Assembly: GCA_005884465.1 (NCBI GenBank)
Contig: VAZH01000074.1
Span: 1 to 8,659 of the forward strand
Origin: Alphaproteobacteria bacterium
GTDB lineage: Bacteria > Pseudomonadota > Alphaproteobacteria > Rhizobiales > Xanthobacteraceae
DNA: 8,659 nucleotides
Direction: 5' to 3'
This document shows positions 1 to 5,742 of the stretch, one piece after another; position 1 is the stretch's first letter; every line of letters starts with the position of its first letter. The notes under the pieces are model-generated. The model saw only the letters and a list, made by a program, of their open reading frames with translations. It was not told where the DNA came from and ran no database searches. Both the position numbers and the translations under genes were made by a program.

Positions 1-195
1 CGCACAGCCGTGCAGAGTGCGGCATTCGGCGAGAAGCTCGGACCCGGCCGCGCGATGGATGGCGCCATCGACGCCACCGCCGCCGAGCAGGGACGTGTTG
101 GCGGCGTTGACGATGGCGTCAACGCTTAAAGTCGTGATGTCGGCGACGATGACGTCCAGCCGCGCCGTGCCGATCTGGCGCGCGGCCAGGCTCAG
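1..195 (-). CDS. Macrodomain protein (ADP-ribose / O-acetyl-ADP-ribose hydrolase type), 3' part cut by window edge
   Basis: The reverse strand reads an unmistakable macrodomain N-terminus: [20 protein letters not shown] followed by [17 protein letters not shown] and [12 protein letters not shown]. The DAIVNAANT strand-loop (with the Asn-Ala-Ala-Asn core) and the Gly-rich [10 protein letters not shown] loop are the ADP-ribose-binding and catalytic signatures of the YmdB/MacroD class, which hydrolyses O-acetyl-ADP-ribose and removes mono-ADP-ribose. About 65 codons are visible; the rest lies beyond base 1. The frame is open from an in-frame stop at 298-300 but contains no ATG, GTG or TTG before the conserved core. 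The only plausibly placed start is a CTG at 195-193 that overlaps the grxD TGA as CTGA, with no clear Shine-Dalgarno. The true start is therefore unresolved. The overlap implies co-transcription and translational coupling with grxD. Family assignment is firm; the boundary is not. Confidence 0.82.
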   Translation of the reverse strand, partial: MSLAARQIGTARLDVIVADITTLSVDAIVNAANTSLLGGGGVDGAIHRAAGSELLAECRTLHGCA

Positions 196-530
196 GCGGA
201 GGCGGCCGCGGCGACCGGCACGCCCTTGTCGGCAAACAGCTGCTGCAGCTCGCCCGCCTGGAACATCTCGCGAATGATGTCGCAGCCGCCGACGAACTCA
301 CCCTTGACGTAGAGCTGCGGAATGGTCGGCCAGTTGGAATAGGTCTTGATGCCGTCACGCAGTTCGGCGGATTCAAGGACGTTCAAACCCTTGTAGCCGA
401 CCCCGATGTGATCGAGGATCTGCACCACCTGTCCGGAAAAACCGCACTGCGGAAACTGCGGCGTGCCCTTCATGAACAGCACGACGTCGTTCGACTTCAC
501 TTCGTTGTCGATAAATTGCTCGATGCTCAT
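192..530 (-). CDS. grxD: Monothiol CGFS glutaredoxin (Grx4/GrxD family)
   Basis: Encodes a 112-residue single-domain monothiol glutaredoxin. Its active-site motif CGFS lies at residues 29-32, preceded by the conserved FMKGTP segment (19-24) whose Lys contacts glutathione. The WPTIPQLYV cis-Pro region and the GGCDI glutathione-binding turn follow. Family members bind a glutathione-coordinated [2Fe-2S] cluster as homodimers or as heterodimers with BolA proteins, and deliver clusters or signal iron status in the cytosol. The start ATG at 530 is chosen over an upstream in-frame ATG at 575 because an AAAAGGA Shine-Dalgarno (544-538) sits 7 nt before it and homologues begin MS(I/V)-type; the extra 15 residues would be non-conserved. 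The C-terminus ends in an Ala-rich tail. The macrodomain frame overlaps its stop codon. A bolA gene lies 3.8 kb upstream on the same strand, separated by ltrA and the opposing egt pair. Confidence 0.96.
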   Translation of the reverse strand: MSIEQFIDNEVKSNDVVLFMKGTPQFPQCGFSGQVVQILDHIGVGYKGLNVLESAELRDGIKTYSNWPTIPQLYVKGEFVGGCDIIREMFQAGELQQLFADKGVPVAAAASA

Positions 531-772
531 ATCCACGTCCTTTTGCCTCTTGCGGCATAGCCCTTCGGGCCGCACCGGCCCGCTAAACCCGACCTGTCAT
601 ATATGTACCCCAAACCGTTGTGCATCCAAAGCAAAATGGCAGCGGAGCCGCTATGCGCCGGCCTGACAAACGGGTTGTCCCCAGCGCTTGGCCTATAGCC
701 GGCAGGCGCCGACATCATAGCCCGGAGAGGCTTTTATCCCCGGCGGGACCCCCTATCTAGGACAGGCTGTTC

Positions 773-812
773 TCGGGGAACCCATCGGCCACAGCAACGT
801 TCTGTTCCCCGA
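773..812. repeat. 9-bp perfect inverted repeat across the egtB promoter and leader
   Basis: TCGGGGAAC (773-781) is repeated inverted as GTTCCCCGA (804-812), with 22 nt between. The left arm contains the -35 GGAAC element and the right arm covers the predicted transcription start, ending three bases before the Shine-Dalgarno. It could be an operator or a chance mirror of the -35 element. If transcription starts near 808, the hairpin would not form in the mRNA, so any role would be at the DNA level. Confidence 0.5.
777..801 (+). promoter_or_regulatory. EcfG (general stress sigma factor) promoter of egtB-egtD
   Basis: GGAAC at 777-781 is followed by exactly 16 nt and CGTT at 798-801, a perfect match to the alphaproteobacterial EcfG consensus GGAAC-N16/17-CGTT. 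Transcription would begin near 808-811, just ahead of the Shine-Dalgarno GGAG (815-818) and the GTG start at 825, giving a very short leader. Position, strand and spacing all fit a functional promoter. Predicted from sequence only. Confidence 0.75.
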
Positions 813-824
813 CCGGAGACGCCT

Positions 825-2078
825 GTGACGAAACCTGCATCCGCTGCGGCGCTTGCCGCCCCTTGCCCGTCATTATTCTCCGATTCCGGCAGCCTCGCCC
901 AGAATTTGGTGGAAGCCTTCCTCGCAGTCCGTGGCGAGACCGAGCGCCGCGCCGCGCCCTTAACGCCGGAGGACCAGCTGATTCAGTCGATGCCGGACGC
1001 CAGCCCGGCAAAGTGGCACCGCGCCCATACCACCTGGTTCTTCGAGCAATTCCTGCTCGGCGAACACTGCGATGGCTACAGACCCTTTCACCCGGACTAC
1101 GCCTACCTGTTCAATTCCTACTACGTCAGCGCCGGGCCGCGGCACGCCCGTCATCAGCGCGGCCATCTGACCCGTCCCAGTGCCGACGAAGTCACCGCCT
1201 ATCGCCGCCATGTCGATGCGGCTGTGGTGAAATTCTTTCATGAGGCCGGCGAGGCCACCTTGGCAGCGATCGCGCCATTGGTGGAAGTCGGTCTCAATCA
1301 CGAGCAGCAGCATCAGGAATTGATGCTGACCGACATCCTGCACGCCTTCGCGCAAAACCCGATTTTGCCGGCTTACGATCCGGCCTGGAAATTTCCCGCT
1401 TTGACCCGCACCGGCGACGAATGGGTCACGCTCAATGAGGGCATCCATAGCGTCGGGCACGCCGATGACAGCTTTCATTTCGACAACGAAAAGCCGCCGC
1501 ACCGCGCGCTGGTGGGCCCGGTCAGGTTGGCGCGCAACCTCGTCACCAATGCCGAGTGGCTCGCCTTCATGAAAGACGGCGGCTACTCGACGCCGACGCT
1601 ATGGCTGATGGACGGGTTTGCGGCCGTGTGCAACGAGCAGTGGCAGGCGCCCGGCTACTGGCGCGAGATATCAGGCGAATGGCATGTCATGACGCTCGCC
1701 GGATTGAAGCCGGTCGATCCGGCCGCCCCGGTCTGCCACGTCAGCTATTACGAGGCCGACGCGTTCGCGCGCTGGAGCGGCAAGCATCTGCCGACCGAAA
1801 TGGAGTGGGAGGTCGCCGCCCGTGCCGGCCATCTCAACGACGCATTCGGAATCGTGTGGCAATGGACCCGCAGCGCCTACGCCCCTTATCCCGGCTATCG
1901 GGCGATCGAGGGCGCGCTCGGCGAATATAACGGCAAGTTCATGGTCAACCAGCTGGTGCTGCGCGGCTCATCGCTTGCAACCCCGGAAGGACACAGCCGT
2001 ATTACCTATCGTAATTTCTTCTATCCCCATCATCGCTGGCAATTCACAGGACTGCGCCTCGCCGACTACGCCGCCTGA
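825..2078 (+). CDS. egtB: Ergothioneine biosynthesis sulfoxide synthase EgtB
   Basis: A 417-residue protein of normal EgtB length. EgtB is a non-haem iron oxygenase that joins hercynine (trimethylhistidine) to a thiol donor (gamma-glutamylcysteine or cysteine) through C-S bond formation and sulfoxidation. An N-terminal DinB-like domain (about 30-170) carries the iron site: H68 in KWHRAHTTWFFEQ, and H159 and H163 in the HX3HXE motif HEQQHQE. The C-terminal formylglycine-generating-enzyme/sulfatase-modifying fold spans about 200-417 (for example HVSYYEADAFARWSGKHLPT, MEWEVAAR, LRGSSLATPE, RNFFYPHHRWQFTGLRLA). The start is GTG at 825, supported by GGAG at 815-818; the next in-frame Met is residue 56, inside the conserved domain. 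The NSYY segment (97-100) may indicate a cysteine-using EgtB, but that is inference. It is followed 47 bp later by egtD and lies behind a consensus EcfG promoter. Confidence 0.96.
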   Translation: MTKPASAAALAAPCPSLFSDSGSLAQNLVEAFLAVRGETERRAAPLTPEDQLIQSMPDASPAKWHRAHTTWFFEQFLLGEHCDGYRPFHPDYAYLFNSYYVSAGPRHARHQRGHLTRPSADEVTAYRRHVDAAVVKFFHEAGEATLAAIAPLVEVGLNHEQQHQELMLTDILHAFAQNPILPAYDPAWKFPALTRTGDEWVTLNEGIHSVGHADDSFHFDNEKPPHRALVGPVRLARNLVTNAEWLAFMKDGGYSTPTLWLMDGFAAVCNEQWQAPGYWREISGEWHVMTLAGLKPVDPAAPVCHVSYYEADAFARWSGKHLPTEMEWEVAARAGHLNDAFGIVWQWTRSAYAPYPGYRAIEGALGEYNGKFMVNQLVLRGSSLATPEGHSRITYRNFFYPHHRWQFTGLRLADYAA

Positions 2079-2114
2079 TCTTTCTGGAATTCAACCGCGC
2101 CGGAAAGCGCGTGC

Positions 2115-2120
2115 AGGAGA
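2115..2120 (+). promoter_or_regulatory. Shine-Dalgarno deciding the egtD start
   Basis: AGGAGA sits 5 nt before the ATG at 2126. It lies downstream of the alternative in-frame GTG at 2111, so it supports the ATG and not the GTG as the initiation codon. Confidence 0.8.
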
Positions 2121-2125
2121 CTGTT

Positions 2126-3097
2126 ATGAATGTGCATGCCGCCGCTTTGGCCAAAGCGCATCGCTTCGACGAACAAACCTCGGCGTTTGGCCGCGACGTG
2201 ATCGACGATTTGTCGCAGCATCCTAAACGGCTGTCGCCAAAATATTTCTACGATGCCGCCGGTTCGGAATTGTTCGAACAGATCACGCTGCTGCCGGAAT
2301 ATTACCCGACGCGCAGCGAACTTTCGATCTTGCTTGATCGCCGCAGCGCGATATCGGCGATTGTGCCTGATGGCGCCGCGCTGGTGGAATTCGGCGCGGG
2401 CGCCACCACCAAGGTGCGGCTGTTACTGAACGAGTGCGGGTTCGACGCCTACGTTCCCGTGGATATTTCCGGCGACTTCCTGAAAGCGCAGGCCGACGCC
2501 TTGCGCAAGGACTTCCCCGGCCTCGCCGTCTATCCGGTCGCGGCGGACTTTACCGCGCCGTTCACACTGCCCGACGCTGTCGGCGCGATGCCCAAAGTGG
2601 GATTTTTCCCAGGCTCGACGCTTGGAAATTTCGAGCCGCATGAAGCCTGCGGTTTCCTGCGCAGCGCCCGCGACATTCTGGGGCAAGGCGCGCAGATGGT
2701 GATCGGCGTCGATCTCGAAAAGGACGAGCGCGTGCTATATGAGGCCTATAACGATAAAGCCGGCGTCACCGCGCGCTTCAATCTCAACGTGCTCCATCGC
2801 ATCAACAGCGAACTCGGCGGCAATTTCGACCTCTCCGCCTTCAGGCATCGCGCGATCTATAATCGCGAACGTCACCGGATCGAAATGCACCTGATCAGCC
2901 GCAGGGCGCAGACCGCGCGCGTGCTGGGCCGCAGCTTCTCGTTCCGCGCCGGCGAAACCATCCACACCGAAAACAGCTACAAATACAGCCTCGAACGCTT
3001 TATCGCGCTGGCGCGCGGCTCGGGCTGGACCCCGCGCGAGTCCTGGACCGATAGCGCCGGCATGTTCTCGGTTCACGCATTGGTAGCCTCGGACTGA
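2126..3097 (+). CDS. egtD: L-histidine N-alpha-methyltransferase EgtD
   Basis: A 323-residue SAM-dependent methyltransferase that makes hercynine from histidine by three successive N-methylations, the first step of ergothioneine synthesis, supplying the substrate of EgtB. Length matches the family (about 320). Recognisable segments in order: SPKYFYDAAGSELFEQITLL and PEYYPTRSE (38-65), the SAM motif I LVEFGAGATTKVRLLL (86-101), VDISGDFL (112-119), FFPGSTLGNFE (160-170) with the substrate-binding Asn, GVDLEKDERVLYEAYND (194-210), ARFNLNVLHRIN (216-227), and TENSYKYS (281-288), whose Glu and Ser match histidine-binding positions known from mycobacterial EgtD. The ATG at 2126 is preferred over GTG 2111 because of its Shine-Dalgarno. 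It forms a two-gene unit with egtB; neither egtA, egtC nor egtE is visible nearby. Its last 25 bp overlap the 3' end of the convergent ltrA gene. Confidence 0.97.
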   Translation: MNVHAAALAKAHRFDEQTSAFGRDVIDDLSQHPKRLSPKYFYDAAGSELFEQITLLPEYYPTRSELSILLDRRSAISAIVPDGAALVEFGAGATTKVRLLLNECGFDAYVPVDISGDFLKAQADALRKDFPGLAVYPVAADFTAPFTLPDAVGAMPKVGFFPGSTLGNFEPHEACGFLRSARDILGQGAQMVIGVDLEKDERVLYEAYNDKAGVTARFNLNVLHRINSELGGNFDLSAFRHRAIYNRERHRIEMHLISRRAQTARVLGRSFSFRAGETIHTENSYKYSLERFIALARGSGWTPRESWTDSAGMFSVHALVASD

Positions 3098-4290
3098 GTC
3101 TCTTCAGGCTGCGTTTCGCCCGCGCCGCTCTTGAGCGAGATCGATTCCCAGGCCGCGACAACGATCATGATCGCTGATGTCAGCAGCGACAGCATCAGGG
3201 GTGTTAGCCCGGCGGCGAACCAGGCAAGAATGCCGAGTGCAACGATGCCGGCGCCATGGGAGAGCTGAAGCCAGCCGCGAATGGTGTGTTTGAAGAGGAT
3301 CGTTCCGATCAGAAACAGCAACGGTCCGCCGATCGCGCTCAGCACCGTCTTCACGTCGGAATGATCCGCTGGATGCGTCAGCACCAGTTCATCGGCGACC
3401 GCGGAGAGAATGATGCCGGCCACGATCGGCATGTGCAGGTAGGTATAGGCGAGCCTCGCCAGTCGCCCCGGCTCGCTCGATCTTGAAATCAGTTCGGAGC
3501 CAGCTTCCGCGCCCTTGTGGAAATAGATCCACCACATCGCGAGCGCGCCGATGAAGGCCGACGCGAAGGCGCTCACGGTCTCGATAGTCCAGGGCAGGTC
3601 GGCGAACGTCGAGCCGGTTACGACGATGGATTCACCGAGCGCGATTATGATGAATCCGGCGCAGCGTTCGGCCATGTGACCGCCCTCGACAACCCAGTCC
3701 CCCACCGAAGACGCGCCGTATTTCGGGATCCAGAACCGCACCGCCGGTGAGATATATTCGATTGCAAGCGCCACGGCCCAAAGCACCAGCCGCGAATGCC
3801 CTTCCGCAATGCCGCCCGCGATCCAGAAGATGGCCGAGATCGACAGCCAGACCAGGATACGGAGCGCATTCATACGGGCCAAGGTTCGGTTGGGCGGTGT
3901 CGAGATCAGCAGAAAGACCGTGCGGCCGACCTGCATCACCGCGTAGGCAACCGCGAACCACAATCCCCGGGATTCGAATGCCTTCGGAATCGAGGTGGAG
4001 AGCACGAGCCCGCCCAGCATCAGCAGGAACAGGAGCACCCGGACCGGCGTCAGTTCGGGATTGAGCCAATTGGTGATCCAGGAGGTGTAAACCCACACCC
4101 ACCAGACCGCCAGAAACAGCAGGGTGGTCTGCAGCGCCCCGAGCGGGGTGAAGCGGCCGAGCAGTGTGTGCGATATCTGGGTGACCGCGAAGACGAACAC
4201 CAGGTCGAAAAACAGCTCGGCATAGGTGACGCGGCTGTGCTGGTTCGGCACAATCGGGCGGTATAGCGCGCCGCGTTGATTGTCCCCCAT
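3073..4290 (-). CDS. ltrA: Low temperature requirement protein A (LtrA) family membrane protein
   Basis: A 405-residue polytopic inner-membrane protein of the LtrA family (PF06772), first linked to growth at low temperature in Listeria; its biochemical activity is not known. Family hallmarks are the N-terminal RVTYAELFFDLVFVFAVTQI (20-39), the central HMAERCAGFIIIALGESIVV (205-224) and YTYLHMPIVAGIIL (282-295). Hydrophobic segments are spaced along the chain at roughly 25-40, 53-72, 83-100, 110-130, 143-162, 167-185, 209-225, 238-256, 285-300, 316-333, 345-362 and 364-381, giving an estimated 10-12 helices. The C-terminal tail is short and Glu/Thr-rich. The start ATG at 4290 has a purine-rich AAGGGGA four bases before it. 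It begins 24 bp after the bolA stop, so it is probably read on the bolA transcript. Its 3' end overlaps egtD tail-to-tail with no terminator visible between them. Confidence 0.92.
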   Translation of the reverse strand: MGDNQRGALYRPIVPNQHSRVTYAELFFDLVFVFAVTQISHTLLGRFTPLGALQTTLLFLAVWWVWVYTSWITNWLNPELTPVRVLLFLLMLGGLVLSTSIPKAFESRGLWFAVAYAVMQVGRTVFLLISTPPNRTLARMNALRILVWLSISAIFWIAGGIAEGHSRLVLWAVALAIEYISPAVRFWIPKYGASSVGDWVVEGGHMAERCAGFIIIALGESIVVTGSTFADLPWTIETVSAFASAFIGALAMWWIYFHKGAEAGSELISRSSEPGRLARLAYTYLHMPIVAGIILSAVADELVLTHPADHSDVKTVLSAIGGPLLFLIGTILFKHTIRGWLQLSHGAGIVALGILAWFAAGLTPLMLSLLTSAIMIVVAAWESISLKSGAGETQPEETQSEATNA

Positions 4291-4314
4291 GGCGTCCCCT
4301 TCCCGCCGGACCAG

Positions 4315-4569
4315 CTAGCGCTCCGACACCCCGGGTCCGCCAGGTACCCCGGTCTGCAGCGCCAGCGCGTGGAGCACGCCGCCCATCTGGCCTTGCAGCG
4401 ATTGATAGACGATCTGGTGCTGCTGGACGCGGGATTTGCCGCGGAAGGACTCCGAGATCACGGTCGCCGCATAGTGGTCGCCATCGCCGGCCAGATCGCG
4501 GATCGTCACCTCGGCGTCGGGAATAGCCGCCTTGATCATCGATTCGATATCGCGGGCGTCCATTGGCAT
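4315..4569 (-). CDS. bolA: BolA family protein
   Basis: An 84-residue BolA/IbaG-like protein with the class II KH-like fold. Visible landmarks: IESMIKAAIPDAEVTIRDL (helix and strand, 8-26), DGDHYAATVISESFRGKSRV (29-48), and QQHQIVYQSLQGQM and VLHALALQT (49-73), whose C-terminal HALAL is the invariant family block. BolA proteins pair with CGFS glutaredoxins to bind a [2Fe-2S] cluster, using a conserved C-terminal His and a variable loop ligand (H32 here is a candidate). They act in Fe-S trafficking or iron sensing. The ATG at 4569 is preferred over the one at 4563 because GGAG lies 8 nt upstream of the first. The gene sits between purL and grxD on the same strand, the order expected for this lineage, though both neighbours are now several kilobases away because of intervening genes. 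Confidence 0.95.
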   Translation of the reverse strand: MPMDARDIESMIKAAIPDAEVTIRDLAGDGDHYAATVISESFRGKSRVQQHQIVYQSLQGQMGGVLHALALQTGVPGGPGVSER

Positions 4570-4666
4570 CCCGTTTTCTCCATTCGGCGTTTTCGAATCG
4601 CCGCCGGCTATGGCCCTGGCGGCGCCTTAACTTAGCGCGGACACCCTTCTACGTCACGCGTTTCGC

Positions 4667-4694
4667 ACTATATTCCCGATCCGATCCCTGCAAA
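4667..4694 (-). promoter_or_regulatory. Candidate housekeeping promoter for bolA-ltrA
   Basis: On the minus strand TTTGCA (4694-4689) and TATAGT (4672-4667) are separated by 16 nt: four of six and five of six matches to the sigma-70 consensus, about 98 nt upstream of the bolA ATG. It is the best match seen in the 180-bp divergent gap between bolA and the DUF427 gene. Such matches occur by chance, so this is tentative. Confidence 0.3.
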
Positions 4695-4749
4695 GCCGCT
4701 GGATCGTCCCCGCGCGATCACAACGGCTGACCGTAAGAGGCTGACGACC

Positions 4750-5109
4750 ATGAAACTCCCCGGTCCCGACCACCCGATCACCATTGCCGCGAACCCGAAG
4801 CGAGTCCGCGTCTCCGCTGGCGGCGCCGTCATTGCCGACACCACCCAGGCCCTGACGCTAAAGGAAGCCAGCTATCCGGCGGTGCAGTATGTGCCGCGCG
4901 CGGACGCCAACATGGAGCTGTTGGCGCGCACCGACCGGGTGACGCACTGCCCCTACAAGGGGGATGCGAATTATTTCAGCATCAACGCCAACGGCAAGAC
5001 GCTCGAAAACGCGATCTGGACCTACGAGACGCCATTTCCGGCGATGGCGGAAATCACCGGCCATCTGGCCTTCTATCCCGATCGGGTCAAGATCGAGGAG
5101 CTGGCTTGA
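4750..5109 (+). CDS. DUF427 domain protein
   Basis: A 119-residue cytosolic protein that matches the DUF427 family (PF04248), a small beta-rich fold of unknown function. Typical features are the short strand pair RVRVSAGGAVIADT (19-32), the YPAVQYVPR segment, the central THCPYKGDANYFSI block (about 65-78) and the WTYETPFPAMAEITGHLAFY stretch followed by an acidic C-terminus. There is no signal peptide and no membrane segment. The ATG at 4750 has AGAGG 9 nt upstream, a slightly long spacing. It diverges from bolA and stands alone: the next gene is on the opposite strand beyond a palindromic repeat. Nothing in the context reveals its substrate. Confidence 0.9.
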   Translation: MKLPGPDHPITIAANPKRVRVSAGGAVIADTTQALTLKEASYPAVQYVPRADANMELLARTDRVTHCPYKGDANYFSINANGKTLENAIWTYETPFPAMAEITGHLAFYPDRVKIEELA

Positions 5110-5150
5110 GGCGACGGCCGCTTAGGAGCGCGCAAGCGATCGATCTTCTT

Positions 5151-5239
5151 CGTCATGCCTGGCCTTGTGCCGGGCATCCACGTCTTAATATCAAGCGGCA
5201 AGAAAGACGTGGATGGCCGGGACGAGCCCGGCCATGACG
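5151..5239. repeat. Palindromic intergenic repeat with cloverleaf folding
   Basis: Two 36-nt arms (5151-5186 and 5204-5239) are inverted copies with 30 of 36 positions matching. The same bases can also fold as a cloverleaf: outer stem CGTCA/TGACG (5151-5155, 5235-5239); hairpin 1 TGCCTGGC/GCCGGGCA (5156-5163, 5169-5176) with one T-G pair; hairpin 2 TCCACGTCTT/AAGACGTGGA (5177-5186, 5204-5213); hairpin 3 TGGCCGGG/CCCGGCCA (5214-5221, 5227-5234). The sequence type resembles repeats seen many times in Bradyrhizobium genomes. It lies between the convergent ends of the DUF427 and DUF1328 genes, where it could stop transcription from both sides. Confidence 0.85.
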
Positions 5240-5257
5240 GCCTTGCCAAGCACCCGC

Positions 5258-5431
5258 CTACACCCTGAAGATGGTAAGCCCGAGGATCAGCAGGACCAGG
5301 AAGATCACGACGAAGACATAGAACAGGAAGCGGGCGATATCCGCCGTTGCGGCCGATATGCCGGTGAAGCCGAGAACGCCGGCAACGATCGAGATCAGGA
5401 AGAACAACAGCGCCCATCTCAGAATTGTCAT
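5258..5431 (-). CDS. DUF1328 (UPF0391/YtjA family) small membrane protein
   Basis: A 57-residue protein starting [20 protein letters not shown] and ending [11 protein letters not shown], with two predicted membrane helices (about 4-22 and 34-53) joined by a short [15 protein letters not shown] loop. This is the standard layout and length of the DUF1328 family, found widely in proteobacteria and of unknown function. The start ATG at 5431 has a strong GAGGAG Shine-Dalgarno 6 nt upstream. The leader contains a 21-bp tandem duplication and a small hairpin. Further up is an EcfG-like promoter, consistent with a stress-inducible gene. Its role is not known. Confidence 0.93.
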   Translation of the reverse strand: MTILRWALLFFLISIVAGVLGFTGISAATADIARFLFYVFVVIFLVLLILGLTIFRV

Positions 5432-5441
5432 CGCCCACTCC

Positions 5442-5483
5442 TCAAACCTTGCGACCCACTGGTCAAACGTTGCGACCCACTGG
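5442..5483. repeat. 21-bp tandem duplication in the DUF1328 leader
   Basis: Two adjacent 21-bp units (5442-5462 and 5463-5483) agree at 20 of 21 positions, differing only at 5448 (C) versus 5469 (G). Read on the minus strand, a third degenerate copy of the AGTGGG core continues into the Shine-Dalgarno region just before the DUF1328 ATG, keeping the 21-bp period. It may be a recent slippage duplication or a repeated regulatory site. Confidence 0.85.
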
Positions 5484-5488
5484 GTCGC
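5472..5488. repeat. Short perfect hairpin in the DUF1328 leader
   Basis: GCGACCC (5472-5478) and GGGTCGC (5482-5488) form a 7-bp perfect stem with a 3-nt loop. It overlaps the distal tandem-repeat unit and lies between the candidate EcfG promoter and the DUF1328 start, so it would be present in the mRNA leader. No T-run follows on either strand, so it is not a typical terminator. Confidence 0.5.
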
Positions 5489-5511
5489 GTCTCCTGCGAA
5501 ATCGCTGATCT

Positions 5512-5537
5512 AACTTTCGAGCAAGGGGACTGGTTCC
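5512..5537 (-). promoter_or_regulatory. Candidate EcfG promoter of the DUF1328 gene
   Basis: On the minus strand GGAAC (5537-5533) is followed after 17 nt by AGTT (5515-5512), one mismatch from the EcfG consensus GGAAC-N16/17-CGTT; the base after GGAAC is also the favoured C. Transcription would start near 5503, leaving a leader of about 70 nt that contains the tandem repeat and hairpin. Confidence 0.5.
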
Positions 5538-5742
5538 GGTAACGGGCGACAGAGGGGCGGCGTTTTGTTCACCGCCGTTGACCGAAATCAACTATTTGGG
5601 GGACTTTTCCGAGGATTGCCTCCAGGCAGGCGCTTGGGGAAAGCTCCGGGGGCCGGTCCTGCCGGCTGAACCGGGCTTTGGGGCCTTGCTGAATCAGGTT
5701 CCCGACGGCAACATCCGAGACGATCACCCTGCCGGGGCACGC

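Larger units (their letters stand above)
531..824. other. Divergent intergenic region between grxD and egtB
   Basis: This 294-bp non-coding stretch separates two divergent genes, so it should carry promoters for both. On the plus side it holds the EcfG-type promoter and inverted repeat described separately, and the egtB Shine-Dalgarno GGAG at 815-818. On the minus side only the grxD Shine-Dalgarno is clear; I could not settle on a sigma-70 promoter for grxD. A short perfect hairpin (CGGGCC, 5-nt loop, GGCCCG) at 566-582 lies in the grxD leader. It has no T-run, so it does not look like an intrinsic terminator. Open frames here show no recognisable protein. Confidence 0.6.
5432..5742. other. 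Divergent intergenic region between the DUF1328 and acyltransferase genes
   Basis: The 311-bp gap holds the DUF1328 leader (tandem repeat, hairpin) and its candidate EcfG promoter. From about 5540 to 5742 I see no recognisable gene or clear promoter. The acyltransferase frame stays open back to a TTG at 5578, but the translated stretch (including ENG-poor, Gly/Pro-rich sequence before the ATG at 5743) shows no family resemblance and is treated as leader. Confidence 0.55.

Noticed and set aside
531..575. N-terminal extension of grxD to the ATG at 575
   Set aside because: The added residues are not glutaredoxin-like, and the AAAAGGA Shine-Dalgarno points to the ATG at 530.
566..582. CGGGCC/GGCCCG hairpin as an intrinsic terminator
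   Set aside because: There is no T-run on either strand, and it lies upstream of both flanking genes where a terminator is not expected.
3796..4266. 156-codon plus-strand frame antisense to ltrA
   Set aside because: Its composition is that of a reverse-strand shadow of a membrane protein gene in high-GC DNA, and it has no recognisable domain.
5151..5239. Cloverleaf fold as a tRNA gene
   Set aside because: Stem and loop sizes do not fit a tRNA, there is no T-loop GTTC motif, and the sequence is a GC-rich intergenic repeat.
5073..5438. Minus-strand open frame of 121 codons covering DUF1328 and the cloverleaf repeat
   Set aside because: It is a frame shift away from the real DUF1328 frame and includes the repeat. 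It has no family character, while the 57-residue frame has a strong Shine-Dalgarno and a known family.
5442..5483. Tandem units as a small CRISPR array
   Set aside because: The units are directly adjacent with no spacers, and there are only two full copies.
5578..5742. TTG start adding 55 residues to the acyltransferase
   Set aside because: There is no family similarity in the extension; the ATG at 5743 lies close to the first conserved helix.
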